Source: Mycolicibacterium frederiksbergense | GTDB lineage: Bacteria > Actinomycetota > Actinomycetes > Mycobacteriales > Mycobacteriaceae | Reading direction: 5' to 3' | Length of the DNA: 64,000 nt | Assembly: GCF_012223425.1 (NCBI RefSeq) | Contig: NZ_CP038799.1 | Span: 1,302,001 to 1,366,000 of the forward strand | In this document: positions 26,989-36,381 of the stretch, in pieces | Numbering within the stretch: the stretch's first letter is position 1 | How the letters are laid out: every line of letters begins with the position of its first letter | Program-made: the position numbers and the translations under genes | The notes under the pieces: generated by a model | What the model was told of the DNA's origin: nothing | What the model saw: only the letters and a program-made list of their open reading frames with translations | Databases searched by the model: none

Positions 26989-28581
26989 ATGGTCGACACA
27001 CTCGCCGGATCGAACCGGCCCACGGACCCGACCCTGGCCGGCCTGTCGACGAGGGCCCGCGTCTGGACGTTGCTCATCGCGTGTCTCGGTGTGCTGCTGG
27101 TGATCTCCTCGATGGTCGCGCTGAACACCGCGCTCCCCGATCTCGCCAAGGCCACCTCGGCCACCCAGACCGAACTCACCTGGATCGTCGACAGCTACAC
27201 CCTGGTGCTGGCCTGCCTGTTGCTGCCCGCGGGTGCACTGGGCGACCGCTACGGCCGCCGCGGCGCCCTGCTGCTGGGCCTGGCGGTGTTCGCCGTGGCG
27301 TCGATCGCCCCGGTCATCTGGTCGGACCCGATGCACCTGATCATCGCACGCGGAGCGGCGGGCGCGGGCGCCGCCTTCGTCATGCCGGCGACGCTGTCGC
27401 TGTTGACCTCCGCATATCCGAAAGACCAGCGCAACAAGGCGGTTGGCATCTGGGCGGGCACCGCGGGCTGCGGCGCGGTGGCCGGCATGCTGGGCTCGGG
27501 TGGGCTGCTGCACTTCTTCGGATGGCAGGCGATCTTCTGGGGATTCGCGGGCGCCGGCGTGCTGCTGTTCCTGCTGACCTTCACCATCGCGACATCCAAG
27601 GAGTCGATCGCCAAGCCGCTGGACTGGCTCGGCGCCGTCGTCATCGGCGGCGGGCTGGCGGCGCTTGTGTTCGGCATCCTCGAGGCACCCGCCCGCGGCT
27701 GGTCCGATGCGCTGGTCATCGGGTGCATTGCCGTCGGCGCGCTGACGATGCTGGCGTTCGGCGTCATCGAACTTCGCCGGGAGCACCCCCTGCTCGACCT
27801 CCGCCTGTTCGCCAATCCCACCTTCGCGACGGGCGCCGCGGCCATCACCGTGTTCTTTCTCGCCATGTTCGGCTTCTTCTACGTGGTCATGCAGCACATG
27901 CAGCTCATCCTGGGCTACAGCCCCATCAAGACCGCGTTCGCGCTCACCCCGCTGATGGGTCCCGTCCTGCTGCTGTCCGCGACGTCGTTCTGGTACCTGC
28001 CGAGGGCCGGGCTTCGACTGGTGGTCTTCACCGGGCTGGCCTTGATTGCCGTGGGCTTTCTGCTGCTGAGCACCATCACCGTCGACGACGGCTATGCGGC
28101 CGTGGGCTGGCCGCTGCTGGTGATGAGTATCGGCATCGGATTACTCACCGCACCAACCACTTCCGCGATCATGAACACCGCTCCGGATGACAAACAGGGG
28201 GTGGCCTCGGCCGTCAACGACACCACCCGCGAGGTCGGCGCCGCCCTGGGTATCGCCCTGGCCGGGTCACTGCTGGCCGCGCAGTACACCGACCTGCTGG
28301 CACCCAGGCTCCCGGCCGACCTGCCACCCCCGGCCCGCGAGGCCGTACTGGGGTCGCTCGGTCAGGCCCTGGAGGTCTCGGCGACACTGGGACCGGCAGG
28401 TGCCCCCATCGCCGCGCTCGGCAGGGCGGCGTTCGTCGAGTCGATGAGTGCCTCGCTGCTGGGACTCGCGATCATCGTGGGCATCAGCGCCGTCGTCATC
28501 GGCCTGTGGGCCCCCGGCCGCGATGATCGGCAATTGCGGGTCGTGCGCCGCCTGCGCGGCGCCGGCAGGCACCGCGCCTAG
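26989..28581 (+). CDS. MFS transporter, DHA2/EmrB-QacA type
   Basis: 530 aa with about 14 hydrophobic helices, the DHA2 size class. Motif A GDRYGRRGAL follows helix 2 (about 84-93), and the motif-C region GTAGCGAVAGMLGSGGLLH lies in helix 5 (about 158-176), characteristic of drug:H+ antiporters. GAGGGG precedes the ATG. The gene overlaps the convergent mftG stop within a shared CTAG. Probably exports a toxic small molecule whose ligand relieves the divergent TetR repressor. Confidence 0.9.
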   Translation: MVDTLAGSNRPTDPTLAGLSTRARVWTLLIACLGVLLVISSMVALNTALPDLAKATSATQTELTWIVDSYTLVLACLLLPAGALGDRYGRRGALLLGLAVFAVASIAPVIWSDPMHLIIARGAAGAGAAFVMPATLSLLTSAYPKDQRNKAVGIWAGTAGCGAVAGMLGSGGLLHFFGWQAIFWGFAGAGVLLFLLTFTIATSKESIAKPLDWLGAVVIGGGLAALVFGILEAPARGWSDALVIGCIAVGALTMLAFGVIELRREHPLLDLRLFANPTFATGAAAITVFFLAMFGFFYVVMQHMQLILGYSPIKTAFALTPLMGPVLLLSATSFWYLPRAGLRLVVFTGLALIAVGFLLLSTITVDDGYAAVGWPLLVMSIGIGLLTAPTTSAIMNTAPDDKQGVASAVNDTTREVGAALGIALAGSLLAAQYTDLLAPRLPADLPPPAREAVLGSLGQALEVSATLGPAGAPIAALGRAAFVESMSASLLGLAIIVGISAVVIGLWAPGRDDRQLRVVRRLRGAGRHRA

Positions 28582-29951
28582 TCTGCGATCAGCTCCGCGG
28601 CCCGGTGCCCGATCATCGCGATCGTGGCATGCGGCCCACGCGACGTGGCCGTCGGCATGATCGACCCGTCGGCCACCCAGAGCCCGTCGACACCGAGCAC
28701 CCGGCACCGCTGATCGAGCACCGTGCCCAACGGGGCGGTACCGCACAGATGTTGTGTGGTGGACCAGTTCGCCTCGCGGTCCACGACTCCGGCGATCTCA
28801 CGAGCCAGCTCGGCGCCGCGCCGCAGCGCCTCGACATCCTCGGCGACGGAGTCGTAGTGGTGCTCGATCACCGGCGCCACCGCGATATCCGGCGAGGAAA
28901 CCGTCAGTCGGCCCCGAGCCGCGGGGCGCATGAGTGCCACCCCGATGTGCGGCGGATCCGACGGCGGCTCGCCGGTCATCTGCGCGAAACCCGATGTGTA
29001 CAAACGGATCTCCAAACCACCGACCGACAGCGCCGCCTCGATCGGGGTGCGGCCGCCGGACGCGGGCCAGTCGACGGGCAGCACCCACTCCGGGTGATCA
29101 TGGAACCGCGCTCCGACGGGCAGATTTGCCAGCACCGGGATCCCGGCGGCGCCAAGGACATCGGCGGGCCCACAACCGGACACCTGCAGCAGTTGTGCGG
29201 TGCCGATCGCCCCCGCGCAGAGCACGACCCGGTCCGCGGGGTAGTGCACCGGCCCGGATGGTCCGAGCGCATCGACCCCGACCGCCCGGGTTCCCGAGAA
29301 CCGGATCCGCTGCGCCCTGGTCGCCGGGTGTACGACCAGGTTCGGCCGCCGGGCAACCGGTCCCAGGAAGGCCGCGCCCGGTCCGACCCTGGTGCCGTCG
29401 CGCACGTTGAGCGGCAGCGCACCCACCCCGTCCGCGGCTCCGTCACCGTTAAGGTCATCGATCCAGCGGAATCCCATTGCCAGCACCGACCGCACAAAAA
29501 GCTCGGTGCCCGAACTGAATTCGCGGGTCCTGCGCACCGGTATCGGCCCGGAGTCACCGTAGAGCGGGCCGGCGAAGTCCAGGTCTGTCTCGATCGCCCG
29601 GAAGTGTGGCAGCACGTCGTCCCAGGACCAGCCCGGCGTCTGCCAGCCCGCGAAGTCCGCGGGCACGCCCCGGCAGAAGTACCCGCCGTTGATCGCACCG
29701 GACCCGCCGACGACGGCGCCGCGCACCAGGTCGACCTCCCGGCGCGGGGTGTCGGTCAGCGTTGCCGGGTAGCGGCTGATCACCGGACTACCGGGCCCGA
29801 TCGGCACCAGGTACGCGTCGCCGGCCCTCGGCGGGACGGCCGGCGGACCCGCCTCCAGGACCGCGACGCCACAACCGGGATCGGATGAAAGCCGTTCGGC
29901 AAGAATCGAACCGGCGCTGCCGGCACCGACGATCAGGACATCAGTCTGCAA
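28578..29951 (-). CDS. mftG: Mycofactocin-system GMC oxidoreductase MftG
   Basis: 457 aa from a TTG at 29951. GAGSAGSILAERLS at the N-terminus is the FAD dinucleotide fold, GSGAINGG lies near 90, and HLCGTAPLG…VADGSIMP plus GPHATIAMIGHRAAELI close the protein, all GMC-family signatures. MftG re-oxidises reduced mycofactocin (mycofactocinol) and links it to the respiratory chain. The start is uncertain: the TTG sits 11 bp after mftF and aligns with the expected TDVLIVGAG N-terminus, whereas a GTG at 30023 would overlap mftF by 61 bp. Last gene of the mft operon. Confidence 0.9.
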   Translation of the reverse strand: MQTDVLIVGAGSAGSILAERLSSDPGCGVAVLEAGPPAVPPRAGDAYLVPIGPGSPVISRYPATLTDTPRREVDLVRGAVVGGSGAINGGYFCRGVPADFAGWQTPGWSWDDVLPHFRAIETDLDFAGPLYGDSGPIPVRRTREFSSGTELFVRSVLAMGFRWIDDLNGDGAADGVGALPLNVRDGTRVGPGAAFLGPVARRPNLVVHPATRAQRIRFSGTRAVGVDALGPSGPVHYPADRVVLCAGAIGTAQLLQVSGCGPADVLGAAGIPVLANLPVGARFHDHPEWVLPVDWPASGGRTPIEAALSVGGLEIRLYTSGFAQMTGEPPSDPPHIGVALMRPAARGRLTVSSPDIAVAPVIEHHYDSVAEDVEALRRGAELAREIAGVVDREANWSTTQHLCGTAPLGTVLDQRCRVLGVDGLWVADGSIMPTATSRGPHATIAMIGHRAAELIAD

Positions 29952-29962
29952 CGCGGCGCACT

Positions 29963-31375
29963 TCAGGTTCGGATCTGCGGCTTGAGTGCGCCGACGTGCC
30001 GTTCGCGGACCACGCCGGTCCACAGCCCGAGCCCGTAGGCGACATCATCGAGGCGCTTGAGCACCAAATAGCTCAGCAGGCCCACCCGATGGGTGTCCTC
30101 GGCGACGCTGTTGCGGCGGTCGGCCCAGTCGGCCAACCCATCGACGACGGCGGCGGCGAGCACGAGGTGCCGGCACCGCCGAAAGAACACCGCGGCCAGC
30201 AGTGCCACCGGCCAGTAGTGCCGGCAGATGGCCGATGCCACCTGCAGGCACGCGCCCCACATTCCACCGGCCGCGACCGCGGCCACGTCCTTGGGCCCGG
30301 TCTCGACCGCCTCCAGTGAGGCAGAGATACGCCTGCCGAAGAACGCCGCGACCACCGCGGCGACGAGATAGCCCGAGCAGGACCGGGTCGCCACCAGCAG
30401 CCAGAGCACCAGCATCCACCGCGACACCACCATCGGCGCCGTCTTACCCGGATGCCGGACCGCCAACGGCGCTGCGGACCGCCCGTAGAAAGCCTTGCGC
30501 TGGAACCATTCCCGCAGCTGGGTGCGGTGTTCGTGACCGACCAGAGCGATGGGTTCGTACCGCAACCGGGCACCGGCCTCGATGAACCTCCAGCAGAGGT
30601 CGACATCCTCGCCGGACTCCATGGTCTCGTCGAAGCCACCCACCTCGGTCAGCGCGCTGCGCCGGCAGATGATGGCGGCGCTGGGTACATAGGACACCGT
30701 GCCGTAGGGCACCACCGGCGCCTCCCGCATGCCCAGATCCAACGAAGAGCGCACGGCCTCGTAGCGGGCCACCGCATTGTCAGGCTCGTTCAGGCTGACG
30801 ATCCGGGGGGCCACCAGAGCCACCGCCGGGTCGCAGAAATGACCGAGCAGCGCTTCCATCCAGCCGCGCCGCGGCACCACGTCGGAGTCCAGGAACGCCA
30901 CGAAGTCGGTATTGCAGGCGCGCAGGCCGGTGTTGCGGGCCGCCGCCGGGCCGCGACTGCGGGCATGCCGCAACACCCGCACCTCACAGCGCGCGCCGTC
31001 GAAATCGGTGTCCTTCAGCGGTTCGGCGGATCCGTCGTCGACCACCACGACGTTCATCCCGCGCAGCGCCCGGACCAGCCTGCTGACCCCGAATATATTG
31101 TCACGCACCGGAATAACGACCGTCACATCGTGGTGCGACGGTCCACTGGGCGGACGCGGGTGTGCGACGGTGGCGTCGAGCAGAGTGCGAGCCAGCTGCG
31201 CGGACAGCGCGTCGTGGACCTCCAGGCGACCGTCGTCGATCATCGTCTGGGCCACTGGAGCCAGCCGCAGCAAACGCGTGGGCGAGCCGCCCAGCAACGC
31301 CGACCCCGCACCGAGCACCTTGACCCGGCGGTCCACCTGGACGGCGAACCCGTCGGGCAGGCGCGGGCCCGTCAT
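29963..31375 (-). CDS. mftF: Mycofactocin glycosyltransferase MftF
   Basis: 470 aa. A GT2 domain at about 85-310 carries VVDDGSAE and FLDSDVVPR (the DxD-type metal site) and [11 protein letters not shown]. Two to four hydrophobic helices follow in the C-terminal third, suggesting membrane association. MftF adds a beta-1,4-linked glucose chain to premycofactocin. The ATG at 31375 overlaps the mftE stop (ATGA). The frame is open far upstream through mftE, but that stretch is low-complexity antisense-like Arg/Gly sequence, so it is not part of the protein. Confidence 0.93.
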   Translation of the reverse strand: MTGPRLPDGFAVQVDRRVKVLGAGSALLGGSPTRLLRLAPVAQTMIDDGRLEVHDALSAQLARTLLDATVAHPRPPSGPSHHDVTVVIPVRDNIFGVSRLVRALRGMNVVVVDDGSAEPLKDTDFDGARCEVRVLRHARSRGPAAARNTGLRACNTDFVAFLDSDVVPRRGWMEALLGHFCDPAVALVAPRIVSLNEPDNAVARYEAVRSSLDLGMREAPVVPYGTVSYVPSAAIICRRSALTEVGGFDETMESGEDVDLCWRFIEAGARLRYEPIALVGHEHRTQLREWFQRKAFYGRSAAPLAVRHPGKTAPMVVSRWMLVLWLLVATRSCSGYLVAAVVAAFFGRRISASLEAVETGPKDVAAVAAGGMWGACLQVASAICRHYWPVALLAAVFFRRCRHLVLAAAVVDGLADWADRRNSVAEDTHRVGLLSYLVLKRLDDVAYGLGLWTGVVRERHVGALKPQIRT

Positions 31376-32127
31376 GTCAGCATCCCGTGCCCGTTCGGTG
31401 TCCAGGCCAGGATTTTGCGGGCGCACCCGTCGACCATATCGGCAAAGTACCGCTCCCCCTCGACCGCGGTGGCGGTGGTCGGATCCCCGAGCACCCCGAC
31501 CGCACTGACCGCGGCCACGCCACCGGCGCGCATGGCGGGCATCAACTCCGACAGCGGTGCGCTGTTCCCCGCCACCACGTTCTCGGTGTGTACCGCCTCG
31601 GGCGAAATATGTAGCAATACAGATGTTTCGGTGTGCCCCGCGTGCGCATCCGCACCGGGCACCATGCATGAGCTCCAGCTGACATCGCGCCCCTCGGCGC
31701 GCAGCAGGCCCACCGCCCCGGCCAGCGCCTCGACATTGCCACCGTGGCCGTTGACGAAGACCAACCGGGAGGCCCAGATGCAGGCAGACCGGCCGAACTC
31801 GACCAGCAACAGCCGTAGCGCCTCGGTGCCGATCGAGACGGTGCCGGCAAAACCCTCGTGCTCGCCGCTCGCGCCGTAGCTCAGTGCCGGCGCCAGCAGC
31901 CATCCGCCGCCGAGTCGGGCGGCCGCAGCGCGCGCGACGGCGGAGGCTATGCGGGTGTCGGTGTCCAGCGGCAGGTGCGGCCCGTGCTGTTCGGTGGAGC
32001 CGAGCGGCACGATGAGCGCCGGATACCCGTCGGATTGCTGATGACGCGAGGTGGAAAGCAGTCCGCTCGACGTCACACCGCCGAGCTCCCCGGGTACAGC
32101 CACCCGGTGATGGTAGGCCGAATTCAC
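31372..32127 (-). CDS. mftE: Mycofactocin peptidase MftE (creatininase family)
   Basis: 251 aa from a GTG at 32127 (M-NSAYHHRV), the N-terminus expected for MftE and equal in length to the M. tuberculosis protein as remembered. Metal-binding motifs are [15 protein letters not shown] (Glu, His, Asp) near 45-60 and FVNGHGGN near 130. GHTETS is the later catalytic segment. MftE releases the C-terminal Val-Tyr dipeptide modified by MftC. A GTG at 32223 would extend the protein but gives unrelated residues. A 119-bp gap after mftD is unusual in this otherwise tight operon. Confidence 0.92.
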   Translation of the reverse strand: MNSAYHHRVAVPGELGGVTSSGLLSTSRHQQSDGYPALIVPLGSTEQHGPHLPLDTDTRIASAVARAAAARLGGGWLLAPALSYGASGEHEGFAGTVSIGTEALRLLLVEFGRSACIWASRLVFVNGHGGNVEALAGAVGLLRAEGRDVSWSSCMVPGADAHAGHTETSVLLHISPEAVHTENVVAGNSAPLSELMPAMRAGGVAAVSAVGVLGDPTTATAVEGERYFADMVDGCARKILAWTPNGHGMLT

Positions 32128-32246
32128 CTGGTATGCACCGATTGTTGGCGCATGCGCTGCAATTGATTTCCGCGGCTGTCGGCCACTCGGCGGACATCCG
32201 GTCACGTCAGTCACGTCAGTCACGCCCGTATCAGGCTACCGGCGTG
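32128..32246 (-). other. mftD-mftE spacer with 9-bp tandem repeats
   Basis: The spacer contains GTCACGTCA repeated at 32201 and 32210 with a partial third copy from 32219. If mftE starts at 32127 this is the only long gap in the mft operon. It could carry an internal promoter or mRNA processing site; no firm promoter hexamers are seen. Confidence 0.4.
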
Positions 32247-33431
32247 TCAGGACTGCGGCACTCCGAGCGTGCGGGTGAAGCCCTCGGGGATCAGGATGTC
32301 CTCACGGGTCAGGTCATGGATCGACGACTTGCCCAGCCCACGCAACGCCGAGTCGATGCCTCCGGACAGGATGTCGAGCACGTTCTCCACACCGGCCTGT
32401 CCGTTGGCCGCCAGACCCCACAGGTAGGCCCGGCCGATCATGACTGCGCGGGCGCCCAGAGCGACGGCCTTGACGACATCGCTGCCGCGGCGCACGCCAC
32501 CGTCCAGCAAAACTTCGACCTGATCGCCGACCGCGTCCGCGATGGCCGGCAGGCAACGGATCGCCGCCGGGGTGCCGTCCAGGTTGTTGCCACCGTGGTT
32601 GGACACCGTGATGGCCGAAACCCCGGCGTCCACAGCGCGTTTGGCGTCGTCGACCCGGACCATGCCCTTGAGCAGGAACGGCCCGCCCCACTGCTCGCGC
32701 AGCCAGGCCACGTCCTCCCAGGTCGGCGGCGGGGTGCCCATCCACTGGCCGTAGGCCTCGAAGAACGTCGGGCCCGCCTCACCGCGGCGGCCCTGGTTGG
32801 GAACCCGCAGGTCCGGCGCGCGCAGCGTCTTGGCGAAGCTGTAGAACCAACGCGGCTTGGTGATGACCTCCGGCGCCATCTTCACCATGGTCTTGAGATC
32901 CATCTGTTCCGGGATCTTGGGGCTACCCCAGTCCCGGCCGTGGCTGAAGCTCCAGTCGGTGGTCAGGATCAGACCGACCGCCCCAGCCTCCCGGGCACGC
33001 ACCATGCGGGCCAGGATCTCGTCCCGGCTGCCCAGCCAGTAGATCTGGAAGAAGATCTTGCCGTTGACGGCGGTCACGTCCTCCATCGGCTTGCTCGCGA
33101 ACGACGACAACCCCATCGCGGTGCCACGAGCGGCCGCCGCGCGCGCCACGGCCACCTCGCCGTCAGGGTCGACCGCCTGCACACCGGTCGGCGAGATGAC
33201 CACAGGCATCGAAATGTCCTGTCCCATCACCGTTGTCGCCATCTCACGCTTCTCGGTGGCACCGATGACATGCGGGGCGAAACCGAGCTGGGAGAACGCC
33301 TCGACGTTGTCGGAGACCGACACCCCCTTCTCGCTCGCCGAGATCAGCGAGGAGTAGGCGGAGCGGGGCAGCCGTTTCTTCGCACGCTGTTGGGCGATGG
33401 CAACGGTCTCGAACCAGGTATCGCGAGCCAT
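32247..33431 (-). CDS. mftD: Mycofactocin system FMN-dependent dehydrogenase MftD
   Basis: 394 aa of the alpha-hydroxy-acid oxidase (lactate dehydrogenase-like) TIM-barrel family. PVVISPTGVQAVDPDGE (about 75-90) and the SNHGGNNLDG / LLDGGVRRGSDVVKA segments (about 275-315) bind FMN; the His in SNHGG is catalytic. In this pathway MftD oxidatively deaminates the AHDP intermediate to premycofactocin. Five bp after mftC. Often mis-annotated as lldD1. Confidence 0.94.
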   Translation of the reverse strand: MARDTWFETVAIAQQRAKKRLPRSAYSSLISASEKGVSVSDNVEAFSQLGFAPHVIGATEKREMATTVMGQDISMPVVISPTGVQAVDPDGEVAVARAAAARGTAMGLSSFASKPMEDVTAVNGKIFFQIYWLGSRDEILARMVRAREAGAVGLILTTDWSFSHGRDWGSPKIPEQMDLKTMVKMAPEVITKPRWFYSFAKTLRAPDLRVPNQGRRGEAGPTFFEAYGQWMGTPPPTWEDVAWLREQWGGPFLLKGMVRVDDAKRAVDAGVSAITVSNHGGNNLDGTPAAIRCLPAIADAVGDQVEVLLDGGVRRGSDVVKAVALGARAVMIGRAYLWGLAANGQAGVENVLDILSGGIDSALRGLGKSSIHDLTREDILIPEGFTRTLGVPQS

Positions 33432-33436
33432 GATCT

Positions 33437-34669
33437 CTACACAGGACTTTCGTTACAGAACTTCTTGGGCGGGACGGTGAGCAGTTTGAGCGGGATCGGA
33501 CCCTTTCTCCCGCCGGCGCGGGAGTGGTCGACCGAGGACTTCGGCTTGTCCCGCTCGGCGGCCAGGGCAGGTTCGCCGTACCCCTGCACACATTCGGGGT
33601 CGGGCCCGTCCATGGGCAGACCGGTGAAGAACTTGGCCGCCATGCAGCCACCCCGGCAGGAGTCGTAGTGCGCGCAGCCGCTGCACGCCCCGGCGGACTG
33701 CGGTTCGCGCAGTTCCTGGAACAACGGCGATTTCTGCCAGACGTTCTTGAATCCGGTGCCGAATCCGGTGTCCTGCAGGATGTTTCCGGCATGGAACTTG
33801 TCGTGGATGGCGAACGGGCAGGCGTACACATCGCCGATCGGATCGATCAGACACACCACCCGGCCGGCGCCGCACAGGTTGAGCCCGGCCAGCGCACCGG
33901 GCTCACCGAGCCCCGAGAGGTGGAAGAACGAGTCACCGGTGAGGACTCCCTCGCCGTGGGCGACCAGCCATTCGTAGAGCTGCACCTGCTGCACCGGGGT
34001 GGGGTGCAGGTCGTCCCACACATCGGCGCCGCGTCCGGACGGCCGCAACCGGGTGATGCGCAGGGTGGCGCCGTAGGTGTCTGCCAGTGCCTTGAAATCG
34101 TCGAGTTGGTCCACGTTCTGGCGGGTCACCACGACCGAGATCTTGGCGTCCTTGAAGCCGGCGTCCTTGAGGTTCTCCAGCGCCCGGATCGCCATCGCGA
34201 ACGAACCGGGTCCGCGCACCTCGTCGTTGACCTCGGCGGTGGCGCCGTCCAGCGAGATCTGCACGTCGACGTAATCGGAGGCGGCCAGCTTGGCGGCGAC
34301 CTTCTCGTCGATCCGGACTCCGTTGGTGGAGAACTTGACCCCGACATGGTGCTCGGTCGCGTAGTCGACGAGCTCCCAGAAGTCCGACCGCACAGTCGGT
34401 TCCCCGCCGCCGATGTTCACGTAGAACACCTGCATACGCTCGAGCTCGTCGATGATGTCCTTGCACTGTTGAGTGCTCAGTTCGCGGGGATCTCGCTTGC
34501 CCGACGAGGACAGGCAGTGCACGCAGGACAGGTTGCAGGCGTAGGTCAGTTCCCAGGTCAGGCAGATCGGGGCATCGAGCCCGTGCTCGAACTGCTCGAC
34601 GAGGCGGGGAACCTTGGTCGGCTCCGGGACGGGCACGGGGAGGAGCGCCGGGGGCAGTACGGCGGTCAT
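33437..34669 (-). CDS. mftC: Mycofactocin radical SAM maturase MftC
   Basis: 410 aa. CNLSCVHC (about 45-52) is the CxxxCxxC motif that binds the SAM-cleaving [4Fe-4S] cluster, NIGGGEP (about 86) is the SAM-binding GGE motif, and a C-terminal Cys-rich SPASM domain (CPFAIHDKF…CSGCAHYDSCRGGC) holds auxiliary clusters. MftC decarboxylates the C-terminal Tyr of MftA and crosslinks it to the adjacent Val. ATG at 34669 overlaps the mftB stop by four bases; upstream in-frame sequence lies inside mftB. Confidence 0.96.
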   Translation of the reverse strand: MTAVLPPALLPVPVPEPTKVPRLVEQFEHGLDAPICLTWELTYACNLSCVHCLSSSGKRDPRELSTQQCKDIIDELERMQVFYVNIGGGEPTVRSDFWELVDYATEHHVGVKFSTNGVRIDEKVAAKLAASDYVDVQISLDGATAEVNDEVRGPGSFAMAIRALENLKDAGFKDAKISVVVTRQNVDQLDDFKALADTYGATLRITRLRPSGRGADVWDDLHPTPVQQVQLYEWLVAHGEGVLTGDSFFHLSGLGEPGALAGLNLCGAGRVVCLIDPIGDVYACPFAIHDKFHAGNILQDTGFGTGFKNVWQKSPLFQELREPQSAGACSGCAHYDSCRGGCMAAKFFTGLPMDGPDPECVQGYGEPALAAERDKPKSSVDHSRAGGRKGPIPLKLLTVPPKKFCNESPV

Positions 34670-34965
34670 GGGGTCTCCTTGGCGACCAGCATGTTGGATT
34701 TCACCAGCACACTCAGCGCATGTAGGTACGGGCCTTGGGCGTCGTCGTCGATTCCGGCGGCGCGGCAAGCGGATCGGATGTCGGGGTGCTCGTCGAGCGA
34801 GTTGACCACCGCGACGATCGTCCGGTTCTTCAGGAAGGACAGCTTGCGGGTACCGAAGTGGTACAGCAGCGCCCCGAACGGCTCCGGCCGCACCGCCACC
34901 TGGTGGTGCAGCCGCCAGCCGCGATCGGGGTCGAACGCCACTGCATCAGCAGTGGGTGCGCTCAC
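34666..34965 (-). CDS. mftB: Mycofactocin peptide chaperone MftB
   Basis: 99 aa from a GTG at 34965 (M-SAPTADAVAFD), two bases after the mftA stop. It is a RiPP recognition element: RPEPFGALLYHFGTRKLSFLK (about 25-45) is the family signature. It binds MftA and presents it to MftC. The four-base overlap with mftC suggests matched translation of chaperone and maturase. Confidence 0.94.
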   Translation of the reverse strand: MSAPTADAVAFDPDRGWRLHHQVAVRPEPFGALLYHFGTRKLSFLKNRTIVAVVNSLDEHPDIRSACRAAGIDDDAQGPYLHALSVLVKSNMLVAKETP

Positions 34966-34967
34966 GA

Positions 34968-35063
34968 TCAGTAAACCCCGCACATTCCGTCGATCGAGAC
35001 CTCTTCGACGAGGGACTCGGTGACGAGCTGCGCTTCGGCCTCAACCTGCTGATTCTGGTCCAT
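34968..35063 (-). CDS. mftA: Mycofactocin precursor peptide MftA
   Basis: 31 aa, read from an ATG at 35063 and ending in the conserved IDGMCGVY. The terminal Val-Tyr is the substrate of MftC and becomes the cofactor core. The acidic leader (Glu/Gln-rich, about 20 residues) is what MftB recognises. It is the first gene of the operon, facing mftR. Too short for most gene finders. Confidence 0.95.
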   Translation of the reverse strand: MDQNQQVEAEAQLVTESLVEEVSIDGMCGVY

Positions 35064-35097
35064 GGGGGATCGCACCTTTCTTGGCTGTGATACGTCT

Positions 35098-35119
35098 AGG
35101 TCATCGACATTTGTGACCT
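35098..35119. promoter_or_regulatory. AGGTCA-N10-TGACCT inverted repeat, candidate MftR operator
   Basis: Perfect 6-bp arms are spaced by 10 bp in the 104-bp gap between divergent mftA and mftR. A second overlapping dyad (GACC-TG-GGTC) covers 35115-35124. One site here could control both promoters. The assignment to MftR rests on position. Confidence 0.55.
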
Positions 35120-35167
35120 GGGTCGCAAGAATATGGCATCGAGTGCAGAAATGGAAGGGTGGGTTTC

Positions 35168-35758
35168 ATGGCCAAGTCGTCCGGACCTCGTGTCGGTCGC
35201 CGGCCGTCGACCACCCAGGACCACATCTCCTCTGTCGCGCTGGATCTGTTCGCCAGTCACGGCTTCGACGAGGTCAGCGTCGACGATGTCGCCCGCGCCG
35301 CCGGAATCGCCCGCCGCACCCTGTTCCGCTACTACCCGTCCAAGAACGCCATCCCCTGGGGCGACTTCGACGCACACCTGAACCTCATGCGCGAGCTCCT
35401 CGCCGAGGGTGACCAGCGCGGCGACATCGCCGTGGCCCTACGCACTGCGCTGCTCGCGTTCAACCGCTTCGACGACGAGGAGCGGCACCGACAGCGTATG
35501 CGTCTGATCCTGGGAACCGATGCACTGCAAGCACATTCGATGACAATGTATGCCGGCTGGCGCACCGTGGTGGCCGAGTATGTGGCCCGCCGCCGAGGCG
35601 AGAAACCGGACGGCCTGGTCCCCCAGACCGCCGCCTGGACGCTGCTCGGCGTCGCCCTGACCGCCTACGAGCAGTGGCTGGCCGACGAGTCGGTCTCCCT
35701 GGAACAACTGCTCGGCGATTCCTTCGACGTCGTCGGCCGCGGCCTCACCTCGCTGTGA
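35168..35758 (+). CDS. mftR: Mycofactocin cluster TetR regulator MftR
   Basis: 196 aa. HTH at about 14-60 ([30 protein letters not shown]), then the MftR-type C-terminal domain. The segment [20 protein letters not shown] is typical of MftR proteins. It is divergent from mftA, consistent with repression of the mft operon; in mycobacteria MftR is reported to respond to long-chain acyl-CoA. ATG at 35168 follows GGGTGGG; a GTG at 35159 is possible. Confidence 0.92.
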   Translation: MAKSSGPRVGRRPSTTQDHISSVALDLFASHGFDEVSVDDVARAAGIARRTLFRYYPSKNAIPWGDFDAHLNLMRELLAEGDQRGDIAVALRTALLAFNRFDDEERHRQRMRLILGTDALQAHSMTMYAGWRTVVAEYVARRRGEKPDGLVPQTAAWTLLGVALTAYEQWLADESVSLEQLLGDSFDVVGRGLTSL

Positions 35759-35856
35759 TTTGTGGAGCCCTCGTCGGAACCATTCCGACAAGAACTCCAC
35801 AAGCCGCAGGAAAGTGGGGGTGTCGGAGTTCGGCCTCAGACGGCGACGATAGAGAT

Positions 35857-36381
35857 GTGAGCGTCGAATCGGGTCACCGCGATGCCCCTCGGGAGCTGTT
35901 GGAGCTCTACGACGAGGCACTGCCGGTCGTGTACGGGTACTTCACCCGGCGCTGCGGTGACCGCGCGGCCGCCGAGGATCTGACCTCGGACACCTTTCTC
36001 GCGGCCATGGATGCGGCGCGCAAACCGGCGCCGCCGCCGATGACGGTGCCCTGGCTGATCGGGGTGGCTCGGCACAAACTCGCCGACCACTATCGCCGCC
36101 GGCACGCTCACTTGAGCGTGCCGGTGGCCGAACTGCCCGAACCGGTCGATCCCGTCGACGTCTGGGATGTCGAGCTGGACCGCATCGTCGCCGAGGCGGT
36201 GTTGGCACGGCTGCCCGAGCAGCACCGCACCGTGTTGGCGCTGCGTTATCTCGACGACCGCTCGGTGAATGAATGCGCCGAACTGATCGGGCGCACCGTG
36301 CACGCCACCGAAACCCTGCTGGTGCGGGCCCGCCGCGCCTTCAGATCGCAGTACCCGTCACCGGAAGGAGGGCCGTCGTGA
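35857..36381 (+). CDS. ECF sigma factor
   Basis: 174 aa from a GTG at 35857. Region 2 is at about 10-75 (YDEALPVVYGYFTRRCGDRAAAEDLTSDTFLAAM, then WLIGVARHKLADHYRRR) and region 4 at about 105-165 (LPEQHRTVLALRYLDDRSVNECAELIGRTVHATETLLVRARRAF). It directs RNA polymerase to a dedicated promoter set. A four-base GTGA overlap joins it to a VOC-domain protein gene, so the partner may regulate it in place of a membrane anti-sigma factor; no zinc-finger anti-sigma gene is nearby. Confidence 0.9.
   Translation: MSVESGHRDAPRELLELYDEALPVVYGYFTRRCGDRAAAEDLTSDTFLAAMDAARKPAPPPMTVPWLIGVARHKLADHYRRRHAHLSVPVAELPEPVDPVDVWDVELDRIVAEAVLARLPEQHRTVLALRYLDDRSVNECAELIGRTVHATETLLVRARRAFRSQYPSPEGGPS

Noticed and set aside
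31376..32197. N-terminal extension that would fuse mftF to a long upstream segment across mftE
   Set aside because: The segment is Arg/Gly-rich out-of-frame translation of mftE; MftF normally begins at the GT domain and the ATGA overlap at 31372-31375 supports the shorter start.
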